From JBQTIU01 sp052387815 (GTDB lineage Bacteria > Pseudomonadota > Alphaproteobacteria > CACIAM-22H2): 64,000 nt of DNA. The translations under genes and the position numbers were made by a program. Shown piece by piece: positions 32,134-41,788 of this stretch. The notes below the pieces were generated by a model. The model saw only the letters and a list, made by a program, of their open reading frames with translations, was not told where the DNA came from and made no database searches. Numbering within the stretch: position 1 is the first letter of the stretch; every line of letters starts with the position of its first letter. The stretch covers positions 29,893 to 93,892 of the forward strand of contig JBQTIU010000026.1 of the NCBI GenBank assembly GCA_052387815.1, read 5' to 3'.

Positions 32134-33270
32134 ATGGCACGACACGTCCTGCGGCGGGCGGCCCAAGCGGCCCTCGCGCTCGCCGCGATCCTGCTGTGGC
32201 CTGGCCGCGGCGACCCGGTCAGGGCAGAGACCATCGAGGCCTTCACGGTCCGCGACGTGGCGGTCGACCGCACGGCCGCCGCCGCCGCCGCGGCCCGCGA
32301 GGCGGCGCTGGTCGATGGCCAGCGCCTCGCGCTCCGGCGCCTGTTCGAACGACTGACCCCACGCGAGGACCACGGCCGGCTTCCCAACCCGGGCGCCGCC
32401 CGGATCGCGGAGCTGGTGGACAGCTTCGAGGTGCAGAGCGAACGCAGCTCCGCCGTGCGCTACCTCGCGACACTGACGTTCCGTTTCAAGCCCGACGACG
32501 TGCGATCGCTGCTGCAGGTCGCCGACATCCGGTTCGCCGAAACCTACGCCAAGCCGCTGTTGGTCCTGCCGGTGTGGCGCGAGCGCGGCGGCCTCGTCGC
32601 GTTATGGGATGAACCCAATCCGTGGCGGGCTGCGTGGGCGAGACTGCCGGCGCGCGACGGGCTTGCGCCCTTGATCGTGCCGCGGGGAGACTTGACCGAT
32701 ATCGCCGAGATCAGCGCCACCCAGGCGGCGACCGGCGAGGGGTCGCGGATTACCGCGATTTCCGGCCGCTATGGGGCCTCGGGCGCCCTGGTGGTCGAGG
32801 CCAGCCTCGAGCCCGGCGACGGCCGCCGGATCCTCCAGGTGTCGGTCGCCCGGTTCGGCGCCGTGGGGGGAGATACGACCTTGGTCGAGAGCGTCGCGGC
32901 CAGCGAGGCGGAGTCCGACGACACGCTGATGGCGAGGACGGCCGTGGAAATCGTGCGCGCCGTGGAGGAGCGTTGGAAGGCCGACTCGTTGCTGCGCTTC
33001 GGGCACGAGGAAAAACTCGTCGCCGTCGTGCCGCTCAAGACGCTCGGCGAGTGGGTGACGGTCCGTCGGCGCCTAGCCGCCATCGCCGCCATACGGCGCA
33101 GTGATCTCGTGGTGCTCGAGCGAACCGGGGCGACGGTCGAGTTGGTCTACATCGGGGATGAACACCAGCTCCGCTTGGCGCTCGCGCAGCGCGACCTCGT
33201 TCTGACCCGCGAGGCCGATGCGTGGCGTCTGGTGCTCACGCCTGCCGCCGCCCGGCCGCCCGGCCCATGA
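32134..33270 (+). CDS. Exported DUF2066 protein
   Basis: A 378-residue protein with a signal peptide (RRAAQAALALAAILLWPG, cleavage about GDPVRAE, residue 33). The mature part starts IEAFTVRDVAVDRTAAAAAAAREAAL and matches DUF2066, a periplasmic or lipoprotein-like family of proteobacteria without a known function. The pattern ARxxAL...GQRLALRRLFERL suggests a TolB-like/penicillin-binding-protein-activator-like fold, which is inference. Its stop overlaps the next start (ATGA), so it is coupled to a CDP-alcohol phosphatidyltransferase and then hdaA, a common alphaproteobacterial order. Confidence 0.8.
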   Translation: MARHVLRRAAQAALALAAILLWPGRGDPVRAETIEAFTVRDVAVDRTAAAAAAAREAALVDGQRLALRRLFERLTPREDHGRLPNPGAARIAELVDSFEVQSERSSAVRYLATLTFRFKPDDVRSLLQVADIRFAETYAKPLLVLPVWRERGGLVALWDEPNPWRAAWARLPARDGLAPLIVPRGDLTDIAEISATQAATGEGSRITAISGRYGASGALVVEASLEPGDGRRILQVSVARFGAVGGDTTLVESVAASEAESDDTLMARTAVEIVRAVEERWKADSLLRFGHEEKLVAVVPLKTLGEWVTVRRRLAAIAAIRRSDLVVLERTGATVELVYIGDEHQLRLALAQRDLVLTREADAWRLVLTPAAARPPGP

Positions 33271-33815
33271 TCAGCCTGCCGAATTTCTTCAGCTTCAGCC
33301 GTCTCCTGTCTGCGCCGCTGGTGGTGTGGCTGATGATCGAAGGCCGGATGACCCTGGCGTTCTGGCTGTTCGTCGGCGCCGGGCTCACCGACGCGATCGA
33401 CGGCTACATCGCCAAGCGCTTCGACTCGCGCACCGAGCTTGGCGCCTTTCTCGATCCGCTCGCCGACAAGACGCTGGTGGTCGGTGTCTATCTGACGTTG
33501 GGTTGGCTCGGCCATCTCCCGGATTGGCTGGTCATCCTGGTGGTCTTCCGCGATCTGATGATCATCGCCGGGGCGGTCGTGGTGCATGCCATCACCCAGT
33601 CCTTCAAGAGCCGGCCGATGGCGATCAGCAAAATCAACACGGCGGTGCAGATCACGCTCGCCTCCGTGGTCCTCGCCCGGCTTGGCCTCGGCATCCAGGA
33701 TTTCGGTGCGAGTGAGGTGTTGGTCGTGCTGGCGGCCGTCACGACGGTGCTCTCGGGCGGCGCCTATGTGGTCCATTGGACCCGGCGGTTGGCCCATGTC
33801 GAGGATGCACGATGA
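33267..33815 (+). CDS. CDP-alcohol phosphatidyltransferase family membrane enzyme
   Basis: A 182-residue inner-membrane enzyme joining CDP-diacylglycerol with a small alcohol in phospholipid synthesis. The family motif DGxxAxRxxxxxxxxGxxxDxxxD is complete: DGYIAK, then G and two Asp in LGAFLDPLADK. About five membrane helices follow. It resembles PgsA, but pgsA in this class usually lies elsewhere, and homologues between a DUF2066 gene and hdaA are often annotated only as family members. Overlaps the preceding gene by four bases. Confidence 0.83.
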   Translation: MISLPNFFSFSRLLSAPLVVWLMIEGRMTLAFWLFVGAGLTDAIDGYIAKRFDSRTELGAFLDPLADKTLVVGVYLTLGWLGHLPDWLVILVVFRDLMIIAGAVVVHAITQSFKSRPMAISKINTAVQITLASVVLARLGLGIQDFGASEVLVVLAAVTTVLSGGAYVVHWTRRLAHVEDAR

Positions 33816-33843
33816 CCGCTGGAAGGCAGGTTGCGGCCCGGCG

Positions 33844-34521
33844 ATGAGCCGCCAGCTTCCCCTCGATCTCGGTCACCGGACCGCCTTCGGGCGCGAAGAT
33901 TTTCTGGTCTCGGCCAGCAACCGCGACGCCGTCGTCTGGCTCGATCTATGGCCCGGCTGGCCGGGAGCGGGGCTGGTCGTCGTCGGGCCGCCGGCCTGCG
34001 GCAAGACCCATCTCGCCGAGGTATGGCGGCAGCGGTCGGGCGCCGCGCGGCTCGGCGCCGCCGAGCTCGGGGGTCGCGTGCCGCCGGCGATGCTCGCCGG
34101 GGCGCGCAGTGCCGTCGTCGAGGACCTGGGTCGCGGCGCCTTTGACGAGGACGCGCTCCTGCATCTCCATAACTTCGTCGCCGAACACGGCGGCCATTTG
34201 TTGCTCACAGCCATGCTGCCGCCGGCGCGCTGGGCGGTCGCTCTGCCCGATCTCAAATCGCGCCTCGCCGCCTTGCCGGTTGCCGAGATCGGTCCGCCGG
34301 ACGATGCGCTGATCGAGGCGGCGCTGGTCAAGCTGTTCGCCGATCGCCAACTCCGGGTCACGCCCGAGCTCGTCGCCTATTTGGTGACGCGCCTCGAGCG
34401 CTCGCTCGCCGCCGCCCGGCGGGCCGTCCTCGCCCTCGATGCGGCCGCGCTGGCCGGACAGCGCCGGATCACCGTGCCCATGGCCCGCACCGTGGTCCGC
34501 GATCAAGGCCGAGATGGGTGA
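33844..34521 (+). CDS. hdaA: HdaA-type regulatory inactivator of DnaA
   Basis: A 225-residue AAA+ protein related to the ATPase domain of DnaA; with the sliding clamp it stimulates ATP hydrolysis on DnaA to prevent re-initiation. The N-terminal QLPLDLGH is a clamp-binding motif (Q-L-x-L-D-L). The P-loop is GPPACGKTHLAEV, and sensor-like residues include LTAMLPPARW and LKSRLAALP. The Walker B acidic pair reads VVEDLG, weaker than in DnaA, as usual for Hda. ATG at 33844 lies 28 bases behind the phosphatidyltransferase stop. Confidence 0.85.
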   Translation: MSRQLPLDLGHRTAFGREDFLVSASNRDAVVWLDLWPGWPGAGLVVVGPPACGKTHLAEVWRQRSGAARLGAAELGGRVPPAMLAGARSAVVEDLGRGAFDEDALLHLHNFVAEHGGHLLLTAMLPPARWAVALPDLKSRLAALPVAEIGPPDDALIEAALVKLFADRQLRVTPELVAYLVTRLERSLAAARRAVLALDAAALAGQRRITVPMARTVVRDQGRDG

Positions 34522-34850
34522 TCGGGGCGGATCGCCAGCGAACGGTAATTTGTCCGTCGGATGAATGAGTTATCGATAAATTCAGAGCTATTTTGCGAGC
34601 TCCCTTGGGTTGCCTCCAAGCGGTCCCGCCGCTGGCTGGTTGTGGAAATAGGTGCCCATCAACGGGTGTCGAGGTCGGCCGGCGCCTGGCAAGACCGCGC
34701 TCATCGACTACATCGCGCCGGCGGGGCGGAGGGTGGGCCGCTGATCGCACTTGCCTTGGCCGGCCATGTTATATCTCCGCCGACGCGCGGGGCAGCGTTT
34801 TGTGCCATGAACGGGGGTTCGCGGAGCGGTCCGCCATCTTTGGAGGCAAC
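34522..34850. other. 329-base spacer upstream of ppk
   Basis: No gene is recognisable in either strand. It is expected to hold the ppk promoter; the only AT-rich parts are near 34550-34590 and 34765-34775 (TTATAT), without a well-spaced -35 box. The right end has a strong GGAGG ribosome binding site that fixes the GTG start of ppk. Confidence 0.5.
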
Positions 34851-37004
34851 GTGAGCACGAGGATCGAAGTGGTCGACCAGGGGCCCATCGACGCCCCGCC
34901 GGAAGCGCGGTTCATCAATCGCGAACTATCCTGGCTCGCTTTCAACGAACGCGTGATCGAGGAGGCCGACAACCCGGCCCATCCGCCGCTCGAACGGTTG
35001 CGCTTCCTGTCGATCTCGGCGAGCAATCTCGACGAGTTCTACATGGTCCGCGTGGCCGGCCTTAAGGGACAAATCGCCGCCGGTGTAACAACGCTAAGCG
35101 CTGACGGGCTCATTCCCGCCCAGCAGCTTGGGGCCGTCAACCGACGGGCCGGCTTGCTGCTCGCGGCGCAGCAAATGACTTGGCGCGCGCTGACCGCCGA
35201 GTTGCGCCGGGCCGGCATCGCGGTGCTGACAGCCGAGGAATTGACCGCCGACGAACATCAATGGCTCGACGGCCTGTTCATGGAGGCGGTGTTTCCGACG
35301 CTCACCCCCTTGGCGCTCGATCCCGCCCATCCGTTTCCCTTCCTTCCCAACCAAGGCTTCGCGCTGATCTTGCAGCTCGATCGCCGCGGCGACGGCAAGC
35401 AGCTCCGCGCCCTGCTACTGCTCCCCAACCAAATCGACCGCTTCGTCCGCTTGCCCGGCGAGGCGATCCGGTTCCTGCCGCTCGAGGAGGCGGTCGGCCT
35501 GTACCTCGACCGGCTGTTTCCGGGCTTCGAGGTCCGCTCCCAGGGCTGCTTTCGCATCCTGCGCGACAGCGAGGTCGAGATCGAGGAAGAAGCCGAGGAC
35601 CTGGTGCGCCTTTACGAATCGGCGCTCAAGCGGCGTCGGCGAGGCTCGGTGATCCGGCTCACGGTCAGCGCCCAAATGCCCGAGGATTTGCTGGCCTATG
35701 TCGTCGACCGGCTCGAGGTGGGCGCCGACGACGTGTTCCGGCTCGACGGACCGCTCGACCTTGCGGGGACGAGCCAGTTGATCGTCGACGACCGCCCGGA
35801 GCTGGTCTTCACGCCCTACCACCCGCGCTTTCCCGAGCGCATCCGGGATTACGGCGGCGACTGCTTCGCCGCGATCCGCCAAAAGGACATCGTCGTCCAC
35901 CACCCGTTCGAGAGCTTCGACGTGGTGGTGCAGTTCATCCGCCAGGCGGCCCAGGACCCCGCCGTGGTGGCGATCAAGCAGACGCTGTACCGCACCTCGG
36001 ACAACTCGCCGATCGTGCGCGAGCTCATCGCCGCTGCCGAGTCCGGGAAATCGGTGACCGCGATGGTCGAGCTCAAGGCGCGGTTCGACGAGGCCGCGAA
36101 TATCCGCTGGGCCCGCGACCTCGAGCGCGTGGGCGCCCAGGTCGTCTACGGGTTCCTCGACTTGAAAACCCATGCCAAGGTCTCGCTCGTGGTCCGCCGC
36201 GAGGGTGCGACCTTGAGGTCCTATGTTCATTTCGGGACCGGCAACTACCATCCCGTCACGGCCAAGGGTTACACCGACCTGTCGTTCTTCACCTGCGATC
36301 CGGGGCTGTGCCGCGACGCCGCGCGGCTGTTCAACTACATGACCGGCTATGCGCAGCCCGAGAAGCTGGAAAAACTTCAGTTTGCGCCCTTGACGTTGCG
36401 CGCCCATCTCCTGTCGCTGATCGAGGACGAGATCGCGCACGCGCGCGCCGGCCGGCCGGCCGCGATCTGGGCCAAGCTCAACGCCGTCGTCGACCCGATC
36501 ATCATCGATGCCCTCTATCGCGCCAGCCAAGAGGGCGTCTCCATCGATCTCGTGGTGCGCGGCATATGCTGCTTGCGGCCGGGGCTCGAGGGCCGTTCCG
36601 AGAACATCCGCGTGAAAAGCATCGTCGGCCGCTTCCTCGAGCACGGCCGCATCGTCTGCTTCGGGGCCGGCCACGGCCTGCCGCACCCGCAGTCCAAGGT
36701 GTTCATCTCCTCCGCCGACTGGATGCCGCGCAATTTCGATTGGCGCGTCGAAACCTTGGTGTCGATCGAGAACTCGACTGTCCACCAGCAGATCCAGGAC
36801 CAGATCATGGTGGCCAATCTGCGCGACGTGGCGCAAAGCTGGTCCTTGTCGGCCGACGGCGTTTACACCCGCCTCGAGGGAGGGGCCGACAGCTTCGGCG
36901 CCCACCAGTTCTTCATGACCAATCCCAGCCTCTCGGGTCGCGGCCGGGCGCTCGGCAAATCGAAAGCCACGCCACGCTTGGTGCCTATACCCAAGAACGC
37001 CTGA
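34851..37004 (+). CDS. ppk1: Polyphosphate kinase 1
   Basis: PPK1 polymerises the terminal phosphate of ATP into polyphosphate at the inner membrane. The 717-residue protein starts at GTG after TGGAGGCAAC. It contains FINRELSWLAFNERVIEEA, the autophosphorylated His in FGTGNYHPVTAKGYTD, and the second PLD-like motif GLPHPQSKVFISSADWMPRNFDWR. Length is typical (about 700). The exopolyphosphatase gene follows after 4 bases, so synthesis and breakdown are in one operon. Confidence 0.95.
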   Translation: MSTRIEVVDQGPIDAPPEARFINRELSWLAFNERVIEEADNPAHPPLERLRFLSISASNLDEFYMVRVAGLKGQIAAGVTTLSADGLIPAQQLGAVNRRAGLLLAAQQMTWRALTAELRRAGIAVLTAEELTADEHQWLDGLFMEAVFPTLTPLALDPAHPFPFLPNQGFALILQLDRRGDGKQLRALLLLPNQIDRFVRLPGEAIRFLPLEEAVGLYLDRLFPGFEVRSQGCFRILRDSEVEIEEEAEDLVRLYESALKRRRRGSVIRLTVSAQMPEDLLAYVVDRLEVGADDVFRLDGPLDLAGTSQLIVDDRPELVFTPYHPRFPERIRDYGGDCFAAIRQKDIVVHHPFESFDVVVQFIRQAAQDPAVVAIKQTLYRTSDNSPIVRELIAAAESGKSVTAMVELKARFDEAANIRWARDLERVGAQVVYGFLDLKTHAKVSLVVRREGATLRSYVHFGTGNYHPVTAKGYTDLSFFTCDPGLCRDAARLFNYMTGYAQPEKLEKLQFAPLTLRAHLLSLIEDEIAHARAGRPAAIWAKLNAVVDPIIIDALYRASQEGVSIDLVVRGICCLRPGLEGRSENIRVKSIVGRFLEHGRIVCFGAGHGLPHPQSKVFISSADWMPRNFDWRVETLVSIENSTVHQQIQDQIMVANLRDVAQSWSLSADGVYTRLEGGADSFGAHQFFMTNPSLSGRGRALGKSKATPRLVPIPKNA

Positions 37005-37008
37005 TTTC

Positions 37009-38520
37009 ATGTCGCCCCGAGCACCGCGGCGCGGGCGTAAAGCGGTCTCCGCCTCGCGTCACGTCGGCGTCATCGATATCGGCTCGAATTCCGTTCGCCT
37101 GGTGGTGTTCGACGCCGTCTCGCGTACCCCGCAGCCGATCTTCAACGAGAAAGTGCTATGCAGCCTGGGACGCGGCCTCGAGGCCAGCGGCCGCTTGAAT
37201 CGCGAGGGCATGGAGCTGGCGCTTTTGAACCTGCGCCGCTTCGCCTCGCTCGCCGCGGCGATGGGCGTCGGGCGGCTCGAGGCGATGGCGACGGCGGCGG
37301 TGCGCGATGCTGCCGACGGGCCGGAGTTCGTGGCCGCCGTTCGGCGCCGGGCCGGCCTCGATGTGCGAGTGCTGTCCGGCGCGGAGGAGGCGCGCCTGTC
37401 GGCGCTCGGCGTCGTCTCGGGCATGCCGGCGGCCGATGGCTTGATGGGGGATCTGGGCGGCGGCAGCCTCGAGCTCGTGGCGCTCAACGGGGGCCGCCTG
37501 GGCCGCCACGCGACGCTGCCGTTCGGGCCCTTGCGGCTCGCGGACGCAACCGCGAGCGGGGTCAAGCCGAACGAGATCATCGACGAGGCGCTCGCCGGGC
37601 TGACCTGGCTCGACCGCGTCGAGGGCCGCAGCTTTTATGCCGTCGGCGGGGCGTGGCGAGCCATCGCCCGCCTCCACATGGCCCATGTCGACTACCCCTT
37701 GCGGGTCATCCATCACTATTCGCTGCCGCGCGACCAGGCCGAAGACTTCCTCGATCTCATCGCCCATTTGAGCCGCGATTCTCTGGAGCGCATCAGCCGT
37801 ATCCCGCGCCGGCGCGTCGAGGCACTGCCGGTCGCCGCCTTGGTGCTCGAGCGCATCCTCGCCCGCGCGCGCCCGCGACGCCTGGTCTTCTCGGCGCTGG
37901 GGCTGCGCGAGGGCTGCCTTTACGCCGCCCTGCCGCCGGCGCTGCGGCGGCGGGACCCGTTGATTGCCGCCGCCTCGGACATGGCGGCACGGAGCGCCCG
38001 CTTCGCGCTCGACGGGCGCCGGCTCCATGGCTGGATCGAAGAGCTGTTCGCGGACACCACGGCCGAGGCGCGGCGCCTGCACTTGGCGGCGTGTCTGTTG
38101 GCCGACATCGCGTGGGGCGAGCACCCGGATTACCGGGCCGAGCTCGCCTTCCTGCGCGTGCTGCGGTTGCCGCTCACCGGCATCGACCACGCCGGCCGGG
38201 CCTGGATCGCGCTCGCGGTATTCGCACGCTACGCGGGGTCGAGCGCGGCCGAGGTGATGCGGCCGGCCATCCATCTCCTCGACGAAGAGCGGCGGCGCGA
38301 AGCCGGCCGCCTCGGGCTGGCGCTACGCCTCGCGTTCACGCTGTCGGGCGGCGCGCCGAAAATCCTGCGCCACGTCGCGCTCGTGCCGGGGGCGAAGAAC
38401 CTCAAGCTGGTGCTCAAGAAGAGCGCGCGCGCCCTGATCGGCGAGTCGGTCGAACGCCGCTTGGCGGCGCTGGCCGAGGCCTTCGACAAGGCGCCGCTGA
38501 TCGTCGCGACGGAGACCTGA
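37009..38520 (+). CDS. ppx: Exopolyphosphatase / pppGpp phosphatase family
   Basis: A 503-residue ASKHA-fold phosphatase that removes phosphate from polyphosphate ends or hydrolyses pppGpp. Motifs: GVIDIGSNSVRLVVFD (phosphate 1), the catalytic region LSGAEEARLSALGVVSG with Glu, and DLGGGSLEL (phosphate 2). The C-terminal part (about 320-500) is an HD-like helical domain. The N-terminal MSPRAPRRGRKAV is basic. It directly follows ppk1 and is convergent with rnd (6-base gap). Confidence 0.92.
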   Translation: MSPRAPRRGRKAVSASRHVGVIDIGSNSVRLVVFDAVSRTPQPIFNEKVLCSLGRGLEASGRLNREGMELALLNLRRFASLAAAMGVGRLEAMATAAVRDAADGPEFVAAVRRRAGLDVRVLSGAEEARLSALGVVSGMPAADGLMGDLGGGSLELVALNGGRLGRHATLPFGPLRLADATASGVKPNEIIDEALAGLTWLDRVEGRSFYAVGGAWRAIARLHMAHVDYPLRVIHHYSLPRDQAEDFLDLIAHLSRDSLERISRIPRRRVEALPVAALVLERILARARPRRLVFSALGLREGCLYAALPPALRRRDPLIAAASDMAARSARFALDGRRLHGWIEELFADTTAEARRLHLAACLLADIAWGEHPDYRAELAFLRVLRLPLTGIDHAGRAWIALAVFARYAGSSAAEVMRPAIHLLDEERRREAGRLGLALRLAFTLSGGAPKILRHVALVPGAKNLKLVLKKSARALIGESVERRLAALAEAFDKAPLIVATET

Positions 38521-38526
38521 TCGAGG

Positions 38527-39714
38527 TCAGGCGCGGATGCGGGCCGATTCCGGCGCCTCGGGCTGGGCGGTCGGCACCAGGACGAGGTGCTTGCCGTGGG
38601 CAGTGAAGGCCAGCTTGCCTGCCTTGAGGGCCAGCGCATCCTCGCCGAACACCTCGCGCCGCCAGCCATGGAGGGCGGGGACCTGGGCCGCGTCGTTCGC
38701 GGCGATGGCCTCGAGATCGGACGTGGAGGCGACCAGCTTCGGCGCCACGTCATGGACCTCGCATTTCATTTTGAGGAGGACCTTGAGGAGCTCGACCACC
38801 GGGCCCAGGCCCGCCGGCTTCTCGGTCCGCGGCGGCGCCGGCGGCAATTCCGACTCGGGCACGGCCAGCCCGCGCGCCACCGCCGCCAAGACGTCCTCGC
38901 CAGCCCGGCTCTCGGCGAAGCCCTTGGACAGGCCGCGCAGGCGCGAGAGCGCGTCGCGCGAGGTCGGCGCGTGGGCGGCGATATCCATCACCCATTCGTC
39001 ACGCAAGACCCAGTTGCGTGGCGTATCGCGGCCTTGGGCCTCGCGCTCACGCCAGGCGGCGACCTCGCGGAGGACGGCGAGAAAGCGCGGCTTGGCGGCT
39101 CGCGAGTGGAGGCGCCGCCAAGCCTCCTCGGGGTCGAAACGGTAGGTCGCGGGATCGAGCAACGTGGCCATTTCCTCCGTGAGCCACTGGGCACGGCCGC
39201 CGGCGCCGAGCCGCCGGGCGAGCGCGAGATAGACGGCGCGCAGGTGGACGACATCGGCGAGCGCATAAGCGATCTGCCGCTCGCTCAACGGGCGCGCGGC
39301 CCAGTCGGTGAAGCGCACCGATTTGTCGATCCGCACCCCCGCCAGCCGTCCGGCCAGGGTCTCGTAGCTCGCCGCATCGCCGAAGCCGCAGACCATCGCC
39401 GCGACCTGGGTATCGAACAGAGGCGCGGGCACGCGATGCATCACGAGATAGAAAATCTCGAGGTCCTGGCGCCCGGCATGGAAGACCTTGAGGATCCGGG
39501 AATCGTCCATCAGGCGCAGGACCGGCGATAGGTCGAGCCCGGGGGCGAGCGCGTCGATGACCGCGGCGTCGTCGGGCCCGGCCATCTGCACGAGACAGAG
39601 CTGCGGCCAATAGGTCCGGTCGCGCATGAACTCGGTATCGACCGCGACGAATTCGGCCCCTGACAAGCGCTCGCAGAAGCCCGCGAGCTGCCCGGATTCG
39701 GCGATGAGAGACAT
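38527..39714 (-). CDS. rnd: Ribonuclease D
   Basis: RNase D trims the 3' ends of tRNA precursors. The 395-residue protein has the DEDD exonuclease motifs VDTEFMRDRTYWP (Asp-Glu), FHAGRQDLEIFY (Asp) and ISDxx-like YALADVVHL (Asp), then an HRDC domain (about 205-290, REAQGRDTPRNWVLRDEWVM) and a C-terminal tail. Length is normal. It is convergent with ppx and divergent from aspS. Confidence 0.94.
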   Translation of the reverse strand: MSLIAESGQLAGFCERLSGAEFVAVDTEFMRDRTYWPQLCLVQMAGPDDAAVIDALAPGLDLSPVLRLMDDSRILKVFHAGRQDLEIFYLVMHRVPAPLFDTQVAAMVCGFGDAASYETLAGRLAGVRIDKSVRFTDWAARPLSERQIAYALADVVHLRAVYLALARRLGAGGRAQWLTEEMATLLDPATYRFDPEEAWRRLHSRAAKPRFLAVLREVAAWREREAQGRDTPRNWVLRDEWVMDIAAHAPTSRDALSRLRGLSKGFAESRAGEDVLAAVARGLAVPESELPPAPPRTEKPAGLGPVVELLKVLLKMKCEVHDVAPKLVASTSDLEAIAANDAAQVPALHGWRREVFGEDALALKAGKLAFTAHGKHLVLVPTAQPEAPESARIRA

Positions 39715-39782
39715 GCCGCACGGGTTTTACACGAAATCGGCGGGGCGGCAAAGCGGCGCCGGCCGCCGGCCTTACCGCCGCC

Positions 39783-39788
39783 TTGACA
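39783..39788 (+). promoter_or_regulatory. Candidate -35 box of aspS
   Basis: A perfect TTGACA lies 65 bases before the aspS ATG. The hexamer 17 bases downstream (CGCTCT, 39806-39811) is a poor -10 box, as is frequent in GC-rich alphaproteobacterial promoters. Support is the -35 match only. Confidence 0.35.
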
Positions 39789-39852
39789 AATGGCGGGATC
39801 CCGTGCGCTCTTGCGCCGCCCGCACCGCCCGCGCCCACAGCCACGGACTCCC

Positions 39853-41640
39853 ATGCACGCCTATCGCACCCATACCTGCGGCGCGCTGCGCCGTGTCGAT
39901 GTCGGCGCCATCGCGCGCCTGTCGGGCTGGATCCACCGCAAGCGCGACCACGGGAACCTGCTGTTCGTCGATCTGCGCGACCATTACGGCATCACCCAAT
40001 GCGTGATCGATACCTCGAGCGCCTTGTTCCGCGGGGTCGAGGGCGCGCGCCTCGAAAGCGTGGCGACGGTCACCGGCCCGGTGCGGGCGCGTCCGCCCGA
40101 GACGGTGAATCCGAAGCTCGCCACCGGCGAAGTCGAAATTGCGATCCACGAGTTCAAGCTCGACTCGCCGGCCGAGCTGCTGCCGATCCAGGTCAACGCC
40201 GAAGGCGACTTCCCCGAAGAGCTGCGCTTGCGCTACCGGTTCCTCGATCTCCGGACCGAGCGGATGCACGCCAACATCATGCTGCGCAGCCGGGTCATCG
40301 CCTCGATCCGTCGGCGCATGATCGAGCAGGGGTTCAACGAGTTCCAGACCCCGATCCTCACCTCCTCGAGCCCGGAGGGGGCGCGCGACTACCTGGTGCC
40401 GAGCCGCGTGCATCCGGGGACGTTTTATGCCCTCCCGCAGGCCCCGCAGCAATTCAAGCAGCTGTTGATGGTCGCCGGCTTCGACCGCTACTTCCAGATT
40501 GCGCCCTGCTTCCGCGACGAGGACGCGCGCGCCGACCGCAGCCCGGGCGAGTTCTATCAACTCGATTTCGAGATGTCGTTCGTGACCCAGGAGGACGTGT
40601 TCGCGGCGATCGAGCCGGTGCTCGCGGGGGTGTTCGCCGAGTTCGGCGGCGCTCGCCAGACCAGCCCGCCGCCATTCCCGCGCATCCCCTACGATCGGGC
40701 GATGCTCGCCTACGGCACTGACAAGCCCGATCTGCGCAACCCGCTCCTGATCGCGGATGTGGGCGAGGTGTTCCGGGGCTCGACCTTCGGCGTCTTCGCC
40801 AAGGCGGTGGCGGGGGACGCGGTGGTGCGCGCCATCCCCGCGCCCGGGGCCGCTTCCCGGCCGCGCAGCTTCTTCGACAAGCTCAACGACTGGGCGCGGG
40901 GCGAGGGCGGGGCCGGGCTGGGCTACATCGTCTTCGAGGGCGGGGCGGCCAAGGGTCCGATCGCCAAGTTCCTGGACGAGGCGCGGCTTCGACGCCTCAA
41001 GGAGCTGGCCGGGATCGCCGACGGCGATGCGGTGTTCTTCGTCGCCGACCGCAAGGCCGCCGCCGAGAAGCTGGCGGGGGCGGCGCGCCGCAAACTCGGC
41101 GAGGAATTGTCGCAGGTCGAGTCGGGGGCGTTCCGGTTTTGCTGGATCGTCGATTTCCCGATGTACAAACTCGACGACCAGACCGGCAAGATCGACTTCA
41201 GCCACAACCCGTTCTCGATGCCCCAGGGCGGCCTCGAGGCCCTGGAAACCCAGGACCCGCTCGCCATCAGGGCGTTCCAGTACGACATCGTCTGCAACGG
41301 CGTCGAGTTGTCGTCGGGGGCGATTCGCAACCATCGTCCCGACATCATGTACAAGGCGTTCGCCATCGCCGGCTATTCGCGCGGCGAGGTCGAGAGCCGC
41401 TTCGGCGGAATGCTCAGCGCCTTCAAGTTCGGCGCCCCGCCGCACGGTGGATCGGCGCCCGGCATCGACCGCATCGTCATGCTGCTCGCCGACGAGCCCA
41501 ACCTCCGCCAGGTCGTCGCCTTCCCGATGAACCAGCAGGCCCAGGACCTGTTGATGCAGGCGCCCGCGCCGGTCGAGCCGGGCCGGCTCAGGGAACTGCA
41601 CATCAAGCTCGACCTGCCGCCGGCGAGGAAGCCGGGCTGA
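39853..41640 (+). CDS. aspS: Aspartyl-tRNA synthetase (bacterial, probably non-discriminating type)
   Basis: A 595-residue class II synthetase with an N-terminal OB anticodon-binding domain (LSGWIHRKRDHGNLLFVDLRD), the catalytic core with FRDEDARADRSPGEFYQLD (motif 2), a bacterial GAD insertion (about 290-420) and motif 3 (GGSAPGIDRIVMLLAD). Many alphaproteobacterial enzymes also charge tRNA-Asn, later amidated by GatCAB; whether this one does cannot be read with certainty. The ATG at 39853 gives the usual N terminus. A short palindrome follows the stop. Confidence 0.95.
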   Translation: MHAYRTHTCGALRRVDVGAIARLSGWIHRKRDHGNLLFVDLRDHYGITQCVIDTSSALFRGVEGARLESVATVTGPVRARPPETVNPKLATGEVEIAIHEFKLDSPAELLPIQVNAEGDFPEELRLRYRFLDLRTERMHANIMLRSRVIASIRRRMIEQGFNEFQTPILTSSSPEGARDYLVPSRVHPGTFYALPQAPQQFKQLLMVAGFDRYFQIAPCFRDEDARADRSPGEFYQLDFEMSFVTQEDVFAAIEPVLAGVFAEFGGARQTSPPPFPRIPYDRAMLAYGTDKPDLRNPLLIADVGEVFRGSTFGVFAKAVAGDAVVRAIPAPGAASRPRSFFDKLNDWARGEGGAGLGYIVFEGGAAKGPIAKFLDEARLRRLKELAGIADGDAVFFVADRKAAAEKLAGAARRKLGEELSQVESGAFRFCWIVDFPMYKLDDQTGKIDFSHNPFSMPQGGLEALETQDPLAIRAFQYDIVCNGVELSSGAIRNHRPDIMYKAFAIAGYSRGEVESRFGGMLSAFKFGAPPHGGSAPGIDRIVMLLADEPNLRQVVAFPMNQQAQDLLMQAPAPVEPGRLRELHIKLDLPPARKPG

Positions 41641-41647
41641 GCGCTCG

Positions 41648-41667
41648 GAGCCTGTCCGGACAGGCTC
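41648..41667. terminator. 20-bp perfect palindrome behind aspS
   Basis: GAGCCTGTCC is followed at once by its reverse complement. As RNA it folds into a 7-bp GC-rich hairpin with a 6-base loop, 8 bases behind the aspS stop. There is no T-run, so it may be a weak terminator, an RNA-stabilising hairpin or a protein-binding site. Confidence 0.4.
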
Positions 41668-41788
41668 TCGAATGCCACCGCCGGCCCGGACTTACGCCCT
41701 ATCCGGGCCCGCGCTTGGCTGCCATAATCCCGCCGCCATGGGATCGTATCGTTCAGCGGCGCCCTATACCCTAGTCGGAGATGGCTTG

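Noticed and set aside
34669..34740. Short GTPase-like peptide (KTALIDYIAPAGR) in the ppk upstream region
   Set aside because: Only about a dozen residues, no ribosome binding site, and no continuation; judged chance.
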